Shown: positions 23,374 through 31,427, numbered from the stretch's first letter. The stretch: DNA of 64,000 nucleotides from Herbiconiux moechotypicola (GCF_024979255.1 NZ_JANLCN010000003.1:353684-417683); one strand, 5' to 3'. A program made the numbers and translations. The notes: generated by a model not told the origin, from the sequence alone.

Positions 23374-24975
23374 ATGGCCGAATGGATCGACGAGGGCGAG
23401 CTCGCCGTAGCCGGCGACGTCACGACCGCGGACCTCCTCAAAAACCCGACTAGTTTGTCGCAGGCGGCGGTCCGCGACCTCGTCGACCCCATGGTCGACG
23501 AGCGCGTCGGCTCCGACCCCAGCATCATCGCCGCTGGTGAGGCCGCAGCCGCAGCGGCTATCGCGAGCGCCGACCTGGTCCTCGGGTCGGACAGCCGCCT
23601 CCCTCTCCGCTACGACGACCGGCACGACCGCGCACGGGACCAGGACGGATTCATCGCAACCGACGCCCGACCCGACGGGTCGGTAGTGGTCGCCGGGGCC
23701 GCTCATCGTCCGTCGGGGCATGACCGGGCGGTAGACGCCTCCGGTTTCGTCTCACTGGACGCTCGCCAGGACGGCACAGTGATTATCGCCGGTGAGCTGA
23801 TCAAGCCGAATCCGGACTGGGACCGCCTTGTGGACCGGGACGGATTCTTCATCGGGCGCCGCCTGAAGGACAACGTCTCGTTTCCGGCCGCTACGGCGAC
23901 GTCGACGATCACAGGTCGCCATCGAGTGGTTGTCGTGGGGCAGTCGCTCGGCTCGAACAACTCCTTCCCTACCTCCGCCGTGCTGGACACCCCTCACCCT
24001 CGCGTGTATCAGGTCGGGTCGAAGGTCCGCACCCTCCGGGTGGCGACGTCGCCGATGGATTTCCACGACAACTCCACCGGGATCTCGCCCCTGTTCCTGT
24101 GGGCGAAGAAACGAATCCTGGAGGTTCAGCCGACCGAGGTAGTGGAGTTCTACCCGACCAGTCAGGGCGGTGCGGGGTGGGCATCGGCGAACTCGGCCGG
24201 CACCTACGACCCGGCTTACTCGGGCCCGTACCCGAACCTGTACACGCAGGCCCTCACTCAGATCAGCGACGGCGCTGCACTCGCAGCCTCGGCGTTCCCG
24301 GGTGCGGCGGTGCTATCGAACACGATCGTTGTTGTCACCGGACAAGCCGATGCATCCGCGGGTGTGTCGGAGGCGACCCACGCGGCCATGCAAGAGACCG
24401 TTATCGCCGGTCTCCGCGCGGCGCTCGGTGACGCCAGCGCAGCCGTTGTCTTCGTGGGCATGGTCCCCGAGTGGATCGAAGCGAGCCCCACCGCCCGTGA
24501 GCCGATCCAGCGGGCCATTCTGTCTGCCCCGGCGCGTATCAGCCGCTCGTCTGTAGTGAAGCTGACTCGCAACGCCTACGACACCATCGACCCGCTATAC
24601 CCGCTGATCCACATGGATCGTGAGGGCGCCCAGTACGTCGCCGACCGGCTGACGGATGCGCGCGAGCGTGCCGTGTTCAACGACACGTCACTCTCACTGA
24701 ACCCGCCCGCCGGTCTTTCCGCGCGCCTGATCGGCACTGCCCTGACCGCGACGGTAACGCCGTCTAAGGGGCCCGCCACGGAGTACGTCTTCGAGCTCTC
24801 CACCAACGCCGGCACCTCCTGGACCTCCTCAGCAGGTCGGCCCTCGGCGCTCGACCCCGACTATTCCGCCACCGTCACCGGGCCCGTGCTGGTCCGCGCC
24901 CGCACCGCCCTGACCGTGGGCGGGTCGACCACGTACTCCCCGTACACCACCCCAATTACCCCGATTGGAGCCTGA
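23374..24975 (+). CDS. tail fibre with SGNH-type esterase domain
   Basis: 533 aa. Residues 1-70 are a helical virion-anchoring start. About 70-165 hold repeats of (R/V)DxDGFxxxDARxDG type. About 180-430 show an SGNH hydrolase pattern: VVVVGQSLGSNN (block I, Ser near 190), a Gly/Asn-rich loop, VVVTGQADASAG and, near 411, IHMDREGAQYVADRL (catalytic His). The last 90 residues form an Ig/fibronectin-like domain. It probably removes acyl groups from cell-surface sugar polymers at adsorption. Confidence 0.72.
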   Translation: MAEWIDEGELAVAGDVTTADLLKNPTSLSQAAVRDLVDPMVDERVGSDPSIIAAGEAAAAAAIASADLVLGSDSRLPLRYDDRHDRARDQDGFIATDARPDGSVVVAGAAHRPSGHDRAVDASGFVSLDARQDGTVIIAGELIKPNPDWDRLVDRDGFFIGRRLKDNVSFPAATATSTITGRHRVVVVGQSLGSNNSFPTSAVLDTPHPRVYQVGSKVRTLRVATSPMDFHDNSTGISPLFLWAKKRILEVQPTEVVEFYPTSQGGAGWASANSAGTYDPAYSGPYPNLYTQALTQISDGAALAASAFPGAAVLSNTIVVVTGQADASAGVSEATHAAMQETVIAGLRAALGDASAAVVFVGMVPEWIEASPTAREPIQRAILSAPARISRSSVVKLTRNAYDTIDPLYPLIHMDREGAQYVADRLTDARERAVFNDTSLSLNPPAGLSARLIGTALTATVTPSKGPATEYVFELSTNAGTSWTSSAGRPSALDPDYSATVTGPVLVRARTALTVGGSTTYSPYTTPITPIGA

Positions 24976-24976
24976 C

Positions 24977-25579
24977 ATGGCAGACCGTGTCGTCCAGACC
25001 TCTTTCAATAACCCCCTCCTGCCTCGCATCGGGTTTGTCGACTTCTTCAACCGCGCAGACGCCGCGACAATGGGCGTCACAGACCGCGAGGGTAAGTCGT
25101 GGCAACTGTTTCGAACCGGCTCTACCATGCGCGGGGCCATCGTCTCCGGTGCGGTAACTCTCTCGGGGTCTGGCGGTACCGCCGTCGAGGCGGTCGACGC
25201 GTACACCGCCCATGGAACCCTTCGCGCGACGATCAAAGCGATCGGCAACAACATCGGCGGTCTTGCCGGCCGCGTCGTCGACGACAAGAACTATTACCAG
25301 GTCATCCTCAACGTCGGTGGCTCTGACTTCCACTATCGACTCCGGAAGGTGGTGAACGGCACTGCAACCCTCCTCGGTACCGCAGCGACCGCCGTTGCCT
25401 CCACGGGTGACGTTGTGGAGCTCGTGATGGTTGGGAACCAGATCAGCGTGAAGGTGAATGGCGTCGTCGCGATCCCCGCGGTGACGGACAACACGTTCAC
25501 GAACCAGGAACTCCACGGCATCTTCTGGGGCTCGGGTGGGACCGCGACCTACGAGGACGTCCAGTTCACGGCCTTCTAG
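24977..25579 (+). CDS. tail protein with lectin-like domain
   Basis: 200 aa from ATG 24977 (SD GGAG). The body (YTAHGTLRATIKAIGNNIGG, RVVDDKNYYQVILNVGG, VELVMVGNQISVKVNGV) has the paired strands of a concanavalin/LamG-like jelly roll. It sits next to the esterase fibre and should bind surface carbohydrate. An upstream in-frame start at 24965 is rejected because it overlaps the previous stop without an SD. Confidence 0.7.
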   Translation: MADRVVQTSFNNPLLPRIGFVDFFNRADAATMGVTDREGKSWQLFRTGSTMRGAIVSGAVTLSGSGGTAVEAVDAYTAHGTLRATIKAIGNNIGGLAGRVVDDKNYYQVILNVGGSDFHYRLRKVVNGTATLLGTAATAVASTGDVVELVMVGNQISVKVNGVVAIPAVTDNTFTNQELHGIFWGSGGTATYEDVQFTAF

Positions 25580-25878
25580 TGACCGCCCCAGAAGCCTCGG
25601 CGCCCGCTACCGCGCTAGACCCTGCGACGCTCCCCCTCCTCGTCTCGTTCGCGCGCGTGGAGGGGAAGCTCGACACCGTCCTGACCCAGCAGCAGGACCA
25701 CGAGAAGCGCATCCGCGAACTCGAAGCCCGACCCTCTGCGTCCCCCGACCATGAGACCCGCCTCCGCGCGGTCGAGACGAAGTCGACGGTATCCCCGCGC
25801 GGCCTCTGGACCGCGATCGTCGGCGCGGGCGCGTTGATCGTCGCCGTCCTCACCATCCTCGAAAAGCTCACCACCTAG
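25579..25878 (+). CDS. coiled-coil membrane protein, lysis-associated
   Basis: 99 aa from GTG 25579. A coiled coil (about 25-70: QQQDHEKRIRELEA) precedes one C-terminal membrane helix (GLWTAIVGAGALIVAVLTIL). It lies directly before the holin, a common place for second holins or holin regulators. Role inferred. Confidence 0.65.
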   Translation: MTAPEASAPATALDPATLPLLVSFARVEGKLDTVLTQQQDHEKRIRELEARPSASPDHETRLRAVETKSTVSPRGLWTAIVGAGALIVAVLTILEKLTT

Positions 25879-25885
25879 GAGCCCC

Positions 25886-26131
25886 ATGAAGAAATACTTC
25901 ACCATCGCCTTCGTCGACTACGCGGGCGAGCGCGCGCTGAAGACTGCCGTCCAGTCCCTCTTCGCGGGCGGCCTGATCGGTGCCGGCCTCTTCGACCTCG
26001 ACTGGACTGCCATCGGCTCCCTCGCCGGAGGCATCGCCGTCGCCTCGGTCCTGACCTCGTTCCTCTTCTACAAGGGCGACGGGTCGGATAACCCCGACGA
26101 CACCTCGACCGGCGCCCGGCACGCAGCCTGA
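25886..26131 (+). CDS. r1t-type holin
   Basis: 81 aa. ALKTAVQSLFAGGLIGAGLF, then LDWTAIGSLAGGIAVASVLTSFLF, are the two helices of r1t-type holins, with a short charged tail. It forms the membrane lesion that frees the M15 lysin (8191) to the wall. SD AGGAG. It is the last late gene, with a terminator right after. Confidence 0.87.
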   Translation: MKKYFTIAFVDYAGERALKTAVQSLFAGGLIGAGLFDLDWTAIGSLAGGIAVASVLTSFLFYKGDGSDNPDDTSTGARHAA

Positions 26132-26138
26132 CACCACG

Positions 26139-26175
26139 AAGCCCCGACCTCTCCTCGTGAGGGGCCGGGGCTTTT
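26139..26175 (+). terminator. late-operon terminator
   Basis: AAGCCCCG...CGGGGCTT stem with TTTT on the plus strand after the holin. The arms also work for the convergent minus-strand gene at 26182, so it may act in both directions. Confidence 0.82.
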
Positions 26176-26181
26176 CGTCGT

Positions 26182-26484
26182 TTAGCGGGCTGAGACTCGG
26201 CCCGCTGAGTCAACGGTGAGGATTAGCGTCTCGATCTTTCGGTTCACCACTCGGATGATGACGACGATCAGCCAGAGCCCGCCGGTGATGAGGCAGAGGA
26301 TGAGGTTCCAGAACCACCCGATCCGCTTCTTGCGCTGGAGCACGGCCTGGCCGCCAGCTATCGAGTTCACACTCCAGCCCTGGCTCGCATACTTCGCGAC
26401 CTCGGCGTTCAGAATGGCGGTCAGTTGGTCGGCGGGCAGACCCGACGGGGCACTCGTCGGGACGGGCGGGAACTCGTTCGTCAT
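26182..26484 (-). CDS. small membrane protein (moron)
   Basis: 100 aa against the direction of the phage genes. A helical cytosolic part (LTAILNAEVAKYASQGWSVN), a basic stretch (QRKKR) and one membrane helix (WFWNLILCLITGGLWLIVVI). On the minus strand TATGCT lies 6 nt before the ATG, consistent with a leaderless transcript of its own. Opposite orientation suggests a gene expressed in the prophage state, perhaps in exclusion. No family is named with confidence. Confidence 0.65.
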   Translation of the reverse strand: MTNEFPPVPTSAPSGLPADQLTAILNAEVAKYASQGWSVNSIAGGQAVLQRKKRIGWFWNLILCLITGGLWLIVVIIRVVNRKIETLILTVDSAGRVSAR

Positions 26485-26540
26485 GTGTTGAGCATAGGGG
26501 CGGCGGCAGGTCCGGACCTACACCCCCGGAGAGGGGCCGC

Positions 26541-26572
26541 TGAGCAGTCGACTTCTCCCTGGCCCCCTCCTC
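26541..26572 (+). promoter_or_regulatory. phage-type promoter motif, copy 4
   Basis: TGAGCA (26541-26546), 14 nt, GGCCCCCTCCTC (26561-26572). ATG 26577 is 16 nt from the first G of the second half, the same spacing as copy 1. There is no SD before that ATG, so the mRNA is probably leaderless and the start of transcription lies at or just before 26577. Confidence 0.7.
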
Positions 26573-26576
26573 AGTC

Positions 26577-27107
26577 ATGACCACCTACATCGACCCCACC
26601 GCCTATCGCCTCGGTGGCGACCCGGCACTGACAGACCCTCGCGAGCGGCGCATGAACGCCGTCACGAACCACGGCTTCCGACCCGTCCGAGCGCCGTTCA
26701 TGACGCAGATCAGCGAGAACCTCTGGCACGGCGGCGTCGAGGCCGGCCTCGTGCTGCCCGACTTCATCGAGTTCAAGCTCTCCCTCTACCCGCGCGAGGA
26801 CTACGCCCTCACGAAGCCGCTCAAGGAGTCCCGGACCGTGCTCATGTACGACAGCCTGGACCAGACCTTCGAGCAGGTCGCCGAGCTCGCCGAGTGGGTC
26901 AACGCCAAGCGCAAGCTCGGGCAGGTGTTCGTCCACTGCCAGGCCGGCCTCAACCGATCGAGCCTCGTCGTCGCGAAGGCGCTCCTCCTGGCGGGCGAGG
27001 TCGACACCGGGCAAGAGGCGATCGACCTCATCCGCGCACGGCGCGACGCGGCTTGCCTCTGTAACTCCGCCTTCGAGGCGTGGGTCCGAGGACAGGAGCG
27101 CGCGTGA
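26577..27107 (+). CDS. dual-specificity-type phosphatase
   Basis: 176 aa. HCQAGLNRSS (His120, Cys121, Arg127) is the HCxxGxxRS loop of Cys-based phosphatases. YDSLDQ at about 91-96 may give the general acid. Targets could be proteins or RNA 5' ends; an RNA role is possible because an RNA ligase lies 3 kb downstream. First gene of an early unit; no SD, probably leaderless from motif copy 4. Confidence 0.8.
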   Translation: MTTYIDPTAYRLGGDPALTDPRERRMNAVTNHGFRPVRAPFMTQISENLWHGGVEAGLVLPDFIEFKLSLYPREDYALTKPLKESRTVLMYDSLDQTFEQVAELAEWVNAKRKLGQVFVHCQAGLNRSSLVVAKALLLAGEVDTGQEAIDLIRARRDAACLCNSAFEAWVRGQERA

Positions 27108-27745
27108 CCGCCCCCGCCCTGATCGGCCTCATCGGGAAGAAGCGCAGCGGGAAGGACACCTTCGCCGACGCTCTCGTCGCCGAGGGCGGCTTCGTGAAGA
27201 TCGCCTTCGCCGACCCCCTAAAGGAAGCCGCACTCGCACTCGACCCAATCGTCGGCCGTCCCGCCATCCCGGCGCCCGAAGGCGGAATCCTCACACCCGG
27301 TCATGACGTCCGCCTCTCCGAGGTGATCGACGCCCTCGGCTGGGAGCGAGCGAAGGACTACGTCCCCGAAGTGCGTCGCACGCTCCAGCGTCTCGGGACC
27401 GAGGCGATCCGCGCGCTCGACGACGGCTTCTGGATCCGCGCCGCGATGCGCCGAGTCGACGCCACTCGCTCGCTGCTTCGACTGCGACTGAACACCTCAG
27501 ACAGTCGCGAGGCGACGCGCCCCCGGCCTGTCGTCGTCACCGACTGCCGATTCCCGAACGAGGCCGACGCCATCCGCGAGCGCGGCGGCCAGATCATCCG
27601 GGTCACTCGACCCGGTGTCGAGAGCACCGACCCACACCCCTCAGAGGTCGCTCTTGACTCCTACGCCGAGGACTACCACGTCCTGAACGACGGCACCATC
27701 GCAGACCTCCACGAGAGGGCGCGACCGTGGCTGGGCAACCCCTAG
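27104..27745 (+). CDS. deoxynucleoside monophosphate kinase
   Basis: 213 aa from GTG 27104. P-loop GKKRSGKDT (residues 11-19), then FVKIAFADPLKEAAL (about 31-45), the usual nucleotide-binding text of phage dNMP kinases. Near the end, VVVTDCRFPNEADAIR. It should phosphorylate dNMPs to raise the dNTP supply. Coupled to the phosphatase gene; terminator follows. Confidence 0.82.
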   Translation: MTAPALIGLIGKKRSGKDTFADALVAEGGFVKIAFADPLKEAALALDPIVGRPAIPAPEGGILTPGHDVRLSEVIDALGWERAKDYVPEVRRTLQRLGTEAIRALDDGFWIRAAMRRVDATRSLLRLRLNTSDSREATRPRPVVVTDCRFPNEADAIRERGGQIIRVTRPGVESTDPHPSEVALDSYAEDYHVLNDGTIADLHERARPWLGNP

Positions 27746-27751
27746 CCTCAT

Positions 27752-27790
27752 GGCCCGATTCCTCCTAACCTGGAGGGGTCGGGTCATTTT
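27752..27790 (+). terminator. intrinsic terminator
   Basis: 14-bp stem GGCCCGATTCCTCC / GGAGGGGTCGGGTC (with G-U pairs), a 6-nt loop and ATTTTT, directly after the dNMP kinase gene. Confidence 0.82.
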
Positions 27791-27875
27791 TCGTTTCCCG
27801 ACTCACGCAAAGAAACTCCCGCAAAGTCGTGTGTCGTCTGGCGCAAAACCTCGACAGTCTAATAATCTCGTAGGC

Positions 27876-28481
27876 ATGCCTAAGTCTGTCGCCAGGTTGA
27901 ACGAGATCCAGATGAGCGCGGAGGATGCCCTCCGCAACTACATGCGCTCGGACGGCGGGAAGACCCCCTACCTCCGAGAGGTCGCCGAGGCGTTCATCGA
28001 CGCCCGCGAGCACTTCTTCACCGCCGACGGCTCCGTCGACTGGCTGGGCCGCACTCACGCTTACCGGCAGTGGGTCAGCGAGACCTTGTCAAACGCTCGG
28101 GTTGCCCCGGGAGACACCACGAGCACGCTCGCCGCGATTCGTTACCACACCGGCAACGTCCTGCGCACCCGCCTGGACGACGAGCAGCTCGAAGACCTGG
28201 GGCTCCGGAAGCCGAATAGCAAGGAGCGCGCGGCCGAGGTGCGAGCCCAGGCCGCCGAGGTCCGGCACCTCTTCGGCGCGGGCAGCGTCATCCACGACCC
28301 CCAGGAGATGCTCCAGGCCGTGCGGCTCATGACCGTCACGCTCCGACGCATCGACGCCGACGAGCTCTCCGACGCCGCGCCCGGCGTGCGCGCAGACATA
28401 GCAGGGCGGCTCGCCGAGATCCGCGAGCGCGCCGACGAGCTGAGCGCCGCCGCCGGAGCGACCTCCCGACCCGGGAAGTGA
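27876..28481 (+). CDS. hypothetical helical protein beside iteron-like repeats
   Basis: 201 aa, almost entirely helical and charged (LREVAEAFIDAREHFFTADGS..., AAEVRAQAAEVRHLF). No recognised family. ATG 27876 follows an AT-rich stretch with TAATAAT near 27860; the -35 is unclear and no SD is obvious. Its last codons run into the AGTGACG repeat array at 28476, so a DNA-binding role at that array (replication start or control) is a guess from position only. Confidence 0.55.
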   Translation: MPKSVARLNEIQMSAEDALRNYMRSDGGKTPYLREVAEAFIDAREHFFTADGSVDWLGRTHAYRQWVSETLSNARVAPGDTTSTLAAIRYHTGNVLRTRLDDEQLEDLGLRKPNSKERAAEVRAQAAEVRHLFGAGSVIHDPQEMLQAVRLMTVTLRRIDADELSDAAPGVRADIAGRLAEIRERADELSAAAGATSRPGK

Positions 28482-28574
28482 CGGAGTGACGCAAGTGACG
28501 TCTCTTTCTATTCCTTCTCTAAGGCTTACCTTCACTTAAGCCGCAATGTAGAAGTGACGTAAGTTCCGTCACTT
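28476..28574 (+). repeat. AGTGACG iteron-like array with AT-rich core
   Basis: AGTGACG occurs at 28477, 28485, 28494 and 28553 (direct) and its complement at 28567 (CGTCACT). Between the clusters lies an AT-rich, mainly pyrimidine run at 28501-28550. Nothing in the 173-nt gap to 28655 codes. Direct repeats next to an AT-rich segment near replication genes fit a replication origin; a regulator array is the alternative. Confidence 0.55.
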
Positions 28575-28583
28575 CATCACCTC

Positions 28584-28614
28584 TGAGCACGGGCGCCGTC
28601 CTGGCCCCCTCCTC
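28584..28614 (+). promoter_or_regulatory. phage-type promoter motif, copy 5
   Basis: TGAGCA (28584-28589), 13 nt, GGCCCCCTCCTC (28603-28614). Predicted transcription start near 28619, leaving a short leader with SD AAGGAGG before GTG 28655. It serves the exonuclease-to-homing-endonuclease operon (28655-31256). Confidence 0.68.
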
Positions 28615-28654
28615 TCGTGTCCCATTCACTGGCACGGAAGGAGGGTCATCCCCT

Positions 28655-29494
28655 GTGACGACCCCGAAAGTAAACACCATCAAGCGCGGCGACTCGCGCT
28701 TCTACGTCGAGCCTGAGACGGGCGAGAAGGCGCCGGGTGTGACGAGCGTCCTCGGCATGCTGCCGAAGCCGTTCCTCCAGCGCTGGGCGGCGAAGATGGT
28801 CGCCGAGGAGGTGGTCGCCGATCTCGGCACCGCCGTGAACCTCACGATCCGCAACCCCGAGGCGGCGGTCGACCACCTGAAGAACGCCCCATACCGCAAC
28901 ACGCGCGCCGCCGCCGACACCGGCACGGCCGCGCACGACCTCTTCGAGCGCCTCGCGAAGGGCGAGACCATCGGCCGCGTCTCGGCGGAGATGGAGCCCT
29001 ACGTCCGGCACTTCTCCGAGTTCCTCGATACGGTGCAGCCCGAGTACCACTTCATGGAGGAGACCGTCTGGTCGGACTCCCGCGGCCCGCAGCTCGCCTA
29101 CGCCGGCTCGTTCGACGCCTTCGCGACGATCAACGGCGAGCGGATCTGGCTCGACAACAAGACGACCCGCTCCGGCGTGCACGAGGAGGTCGGGCTCCAG
29201 CTCGCCGCCTACCGCTACGCCGACCACATCATCCGCCCCGACGGCTCGCGCATCCCCATGCCGAAGGCTGACGGTGGCGCCGTGGTCCACGTCCGCCCCG
29301 AAGGCTGGAAGCTCGTCCCGGTGAAAGCCGACGAGGAGTCCTTCGACGTCTTCCTCCTGCTCCGCCAGATCTTCAACTGGGAGCGCGACGGCAAGTCGAG
29401 CGTCGTCGGCCGTCCCGTCGCTTCCGGCCCCGCTGACGCGGAGTCCGGCCCGAAGCGGCGCACCCCGCGCGCACGAGCGGCGGTGGCAGCATGA
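28655..29494 (+). CDS. Cas4/RecB-like exonuclease
   Basis: 279 aa. GTAAHDLFE (90-98, His94), EE at 135-136, AGSFDAF (Asp154) and WLDNKT (Asp167, Lys169), then QLAAY (182-186) give the PD-(D/E)XK core motifs of Cas4-type exonucleases in order. The four Cys of Fe-S Cas4 proteins are missing. It should process DNA ends in phage recombination or replication. First gene of an early operon under motif copy 5. Confidence 0.83.
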   Translation: MTTPKVNTIKRGDSRFYVEPETGEKAPGVTSVLGMLPKPFLQRWAAKMVAEEVVADLGTAVNLTIRNPEAAVDHLKNAPYRNTRAAADTGTAAHDLFERLAKGETIGRVSAEMEPYVRHFSEFLDTVQPEYHFMEETVWSDSRGPQLAYAGSFDAFATINGERIWLDNKTTRSGVHEEVGLQLAAYRYADHIIRPDGSRIPMPKADGGAVVHVRPEGWKLVPVKADEESFDVFLLLRQIFNWERDGKSSVVGRPVASGPADAESGPKRRTPRARAAVAA

Positions 29495-29811
29495 ACCTCT
29501 ACAACCTGATCGAGGCTGAAGGCCTCGTTCCGGTAGCGGGCCTCTCCGGAGGTGGCTACGCCTGGGGCCGGATCGAGGTCTACTACTCGCCCCGCGCGAG
29601 CCGGTTCTACTGGCTCCACGAGAGCGGCTGCTCCTGCTACCACTTCGGCGACGCCGAGCCCTACTCACTCGGCGACTTCAGCGATGGTGACCGCGCCGCC
29701 GCGATCGGAGCTCTGAAGGGCTTCTCGCACTATGAAGGCGACCCGTCCAAGGAGGAGTACGACCGCGAGACCGCGAAGGTTCGCGACTACCGCCCGGAGG
29801 TGACCGCGTGA
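29491..29811 (+). CDS. hypothetical phage protein
   Basis: 106 aa. Aromatic-rich N-terminal half (GGYAWGRIEVYYSPRASRFYWLHESGCSCYHFGD) and an acidic C-terminus. No family recognised. It is coupled by ATGA overlaps with genes on both sides. Confidence 0.65.
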   Translation: MNLYNLIEAEGLVPVAGLSGGGYAWGRIEVYYSPRASRFYWLHESGCSCYHFGDAEPYSLGDFSDGDRAAAIGALKGFSHYEGDPSKEEYDRETAKVRDYRPEVTA

Positions 29812-29948
29812 GCGTTGCATCCGCCATGCTCCAAGTCGAGCTCCTCCGCGACCAGCTCGCGTCAGAGCTCACGCCCAGTCGCGAGTTGTCCCTCGCGCTG
29901 ACGAAGCTCGACGAGGCTCGTCTCTGGCTCGGGGAGGCGCCCGCGTGA
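29808..29948 (+). CDS. 46-aa helical protein
   Basis: GTG 29808 to TGA 29946-29948. It is nearly all helix (LQVELLRDQLASELTPSREL). Both ends overlap neighbouring genes (GTGA), so translation is probably coupled. Function unknown. Confidence 0.55.
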   Translation: MSVASAMLQVELLRDQLASELTPSRELSLALTKLDEARLWLGEAPA

Positions 29949-30616
29949 GCGCCATCACCTTCGAACCCTGGCCTAAGATCCCGCGCCTGAACCGCGGCAT
30001 CCTCGTGACCGAGAAGATCGACGGTACGAACGCGGCCGTCGTGATCTTCCGGACTGGCGACCTCGCCGATGAGCACGGCGTGACGACCTTCACCGCAGCG
30101 GACAACGCCAATATTCTTGCCGTTGTCCCCGACGGCCCGGACGAGTCGTTCGTAGTGCTTGCCCAGTCTCGGACCCGCTTCATCACCCCCGAGGCCGATA
30201 ACTACGGCTTCGCCGCCTACGTAAAGGCCAACGCCGAGGCCCTCGTCTCGACCCTCGGCCCTGGCCGTCACTTCGGCGAGTGGTGGGGCGCGGGCATCCA
30301 GCGGCGCTACGGCCTGAGCGGGAAGCGGTTCTCGCTCTTCAACGTCGACCGCTGGGCCGACGTCGACCTCTCGGCGGTCCCGGGCTTGGGCACGGTGCCC
30401 GTGCTCTACCGGGGCCCGTGGAACCCCCGCGAGATCGACCTCGCCGTCCTGGTGCTGGAACTCGTGGGATCCAGCGCCGCGCCCGGCTTCGACCGTCCCG
30501 AGGGCGTCGTGGTCTGGCACTACGCGAGCCGAACGAGCTACAAGGTGACCGTCGAGAACGACGGCGCCCCGAAAGGTGAGGCCGCGCACGCGGCAGACGA
30601 GGAGAAGGCGGCGTGA
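29945..30616 (+). CDS. Rnl2-like RNA ligase
   Basis: 223 aa. Nucleotidyltransferase motif I TEKIDGTNA (Lys24 is the AMP acceptor), motif III-like FGEWWGAGI (Glu112), motif IV RPEGVVV (184-190) and motif V YKVT (Lys200) are in order. The short length without an OB domain fits small Rnl2-type RNA ligases. It may repair nicked RNA such as cleaved tRNA. An RtcB relic, a phage tRNA-Trp and a Cys-phosphatase also occur in this prophage. Confidence 0.82.
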   Translation: MSAITFEPWPKIPRLNRGILVTEKIDGTNAAVVIFRTGDLADEHGVTTFTAADNANILAVVPDGPDESFVVLAQSRTRFITPEADNYGFAAYVKANAEALVSTLGPGRHFGEWWGAGIQRRYGLSGKRFSLFNVDRWADVDLSAVPGLGTVPVLYRGPWNPREIDLAVLVLELVGSSAAPGFDRPEGVVVWHYASRTSYKVTVENDGAPKGEAAHAADEEKAA

Positions 30617-30870
30617 CGATCTCGACCGACCTCACGCCGGATGTGCGGCAACGCCCGTTCCTAACCGTGATCCCCCGCCGGAGCCCCCGGCAGAAGACCC
30701 ACGTTTCGCTCGGGTACGCGAAGAGTGCCATCTCAGACAAGGTGCACTATCGCATCGGCGCCGTCTGCGACATGGCGGTCTACGAGTGGCGGGACGAGAA
30801 GTGGAGTCTCCTGTGGGAGATCCCTCGCGGTACGGAGTACAGCGCCCTCCCCTGGAAGGAGAGCAATTGA
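30613..30870 (+). CDS. hypothetical phage protein
   Basis: 85 aa, mixed beta and basic (FLTVIPRRSPRQKTHVSLGY, MAVYEWRDEKWSLLWEI). No recognised family. Coupled to genes on both sides, within the operon of the RNA ligase. Confidence 0.6.
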   Translation: MTISTDLTPDVRQRPFLTVIPRRSPRQKTHVSLGYAKSAISDKVHYRIGAVCDMAVYEWRDEKWSLLWEIPRGTEYSALPWKESN

Positions 30871-31256
30871 TCCACGGCACCCGCGACGACCTCCTCTGGC
30901 TCGCCGGCCTCCTGGAGGGGGAGGGCTCCTTCGACGCTCACCGAGGCCGCTACCCGCGTATCCGCCTCGCCATGACGGATAGAGACGTGGTTGGTCGCGC
31001 AGCGTCCGTCATGGACTCGAAGATCCGCCTCTCCCTCCACCCGGCGCCCGCGCGCTCGACCTGGCACACCGAGATCTCCGGCGAGCGAGCCGCCGAGATC
31101 ATGCGTGAGATCCTGCCCTTCATGGGCTCGCGCCGCTCGGGCAAGATCGCCGACGTCCTCGGCGTGCTGCACTTCCGGACGGCGGAGTCGCAGTCAGCCC
31201 CGGGCCCGGCCGTGTCTCGGCCGGCGGGCATCGCGAAGCCGCTCACCGCGGCCTAG
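30867..31256 (+). CDS. LAGLIDADG-type endonuclease, single motif
   Basis: 129 aa from TTG 30867 (SD GGAG). LAGLLEGEGSF (residues 12-22) is the LAGLIDADG helix with an acidic metal ligand, followed by RIRLAMTDRDVVGRAASVM, the usual second helix. One motif means it would work as a dimer. It is free-standing; no intron or intein is seen around it. It may be a homing nuclease or a tamed DNA-binding protein. It ends the operon. Confidence 0.78.
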   Translation: MIHGTRDDLLWLAGLLEGEGSFDAHRGRYPRIRLAMTDRDVVGRAASVMDSKIRLSLHPAPARSTWHTEISGERAAEIMREILPFMGSRRSGKIADVLGVLHFRTAESQSAPGPAVSRPAGIAKPLTAA

Positions 31257-31298
31257 CGTTCAGGAAGGCTGAACAGCGCCGAGAACTGAACACCGAAT

Positions 31299-31332
31299 GG
31301 CCCTCGTCCGCTCACCGGGGCGGGGGCCTTTT
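31299..31332 (+). terminator. intrinsic terminator
   Basis: GGCCCTCGTCC / GGGGCGGGGGCC stem and TTTT, 43 nt after the LAGLIDADG gene. The rest of the 241-nt gap to 31498 holds promoter motif copy 6 and a leader hairpin. Confidence 0.78.
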
Positions 31333-31396
31333 CGCGTTCCGGAAACCCTCCCGTTCCACGCCCGGCGGAACGACCCGAATCCCGGAACATCCCGGC

Positions 31397-31427
31397 TGAG
31401 CAGATCCCACCCCCTGGCCCCCTCCTC
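31397..31427 (+). promoter_or_regulatory. phage-type promoter motif, copy 6
   Basis: TGAGCA (31397-31402), 13 nt, GGCCCCCTCCTC (31416-31427). Predicted start near 31432, giving a 66-nt leader that contains the hairpin at 31442. Confidence 0.68.
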
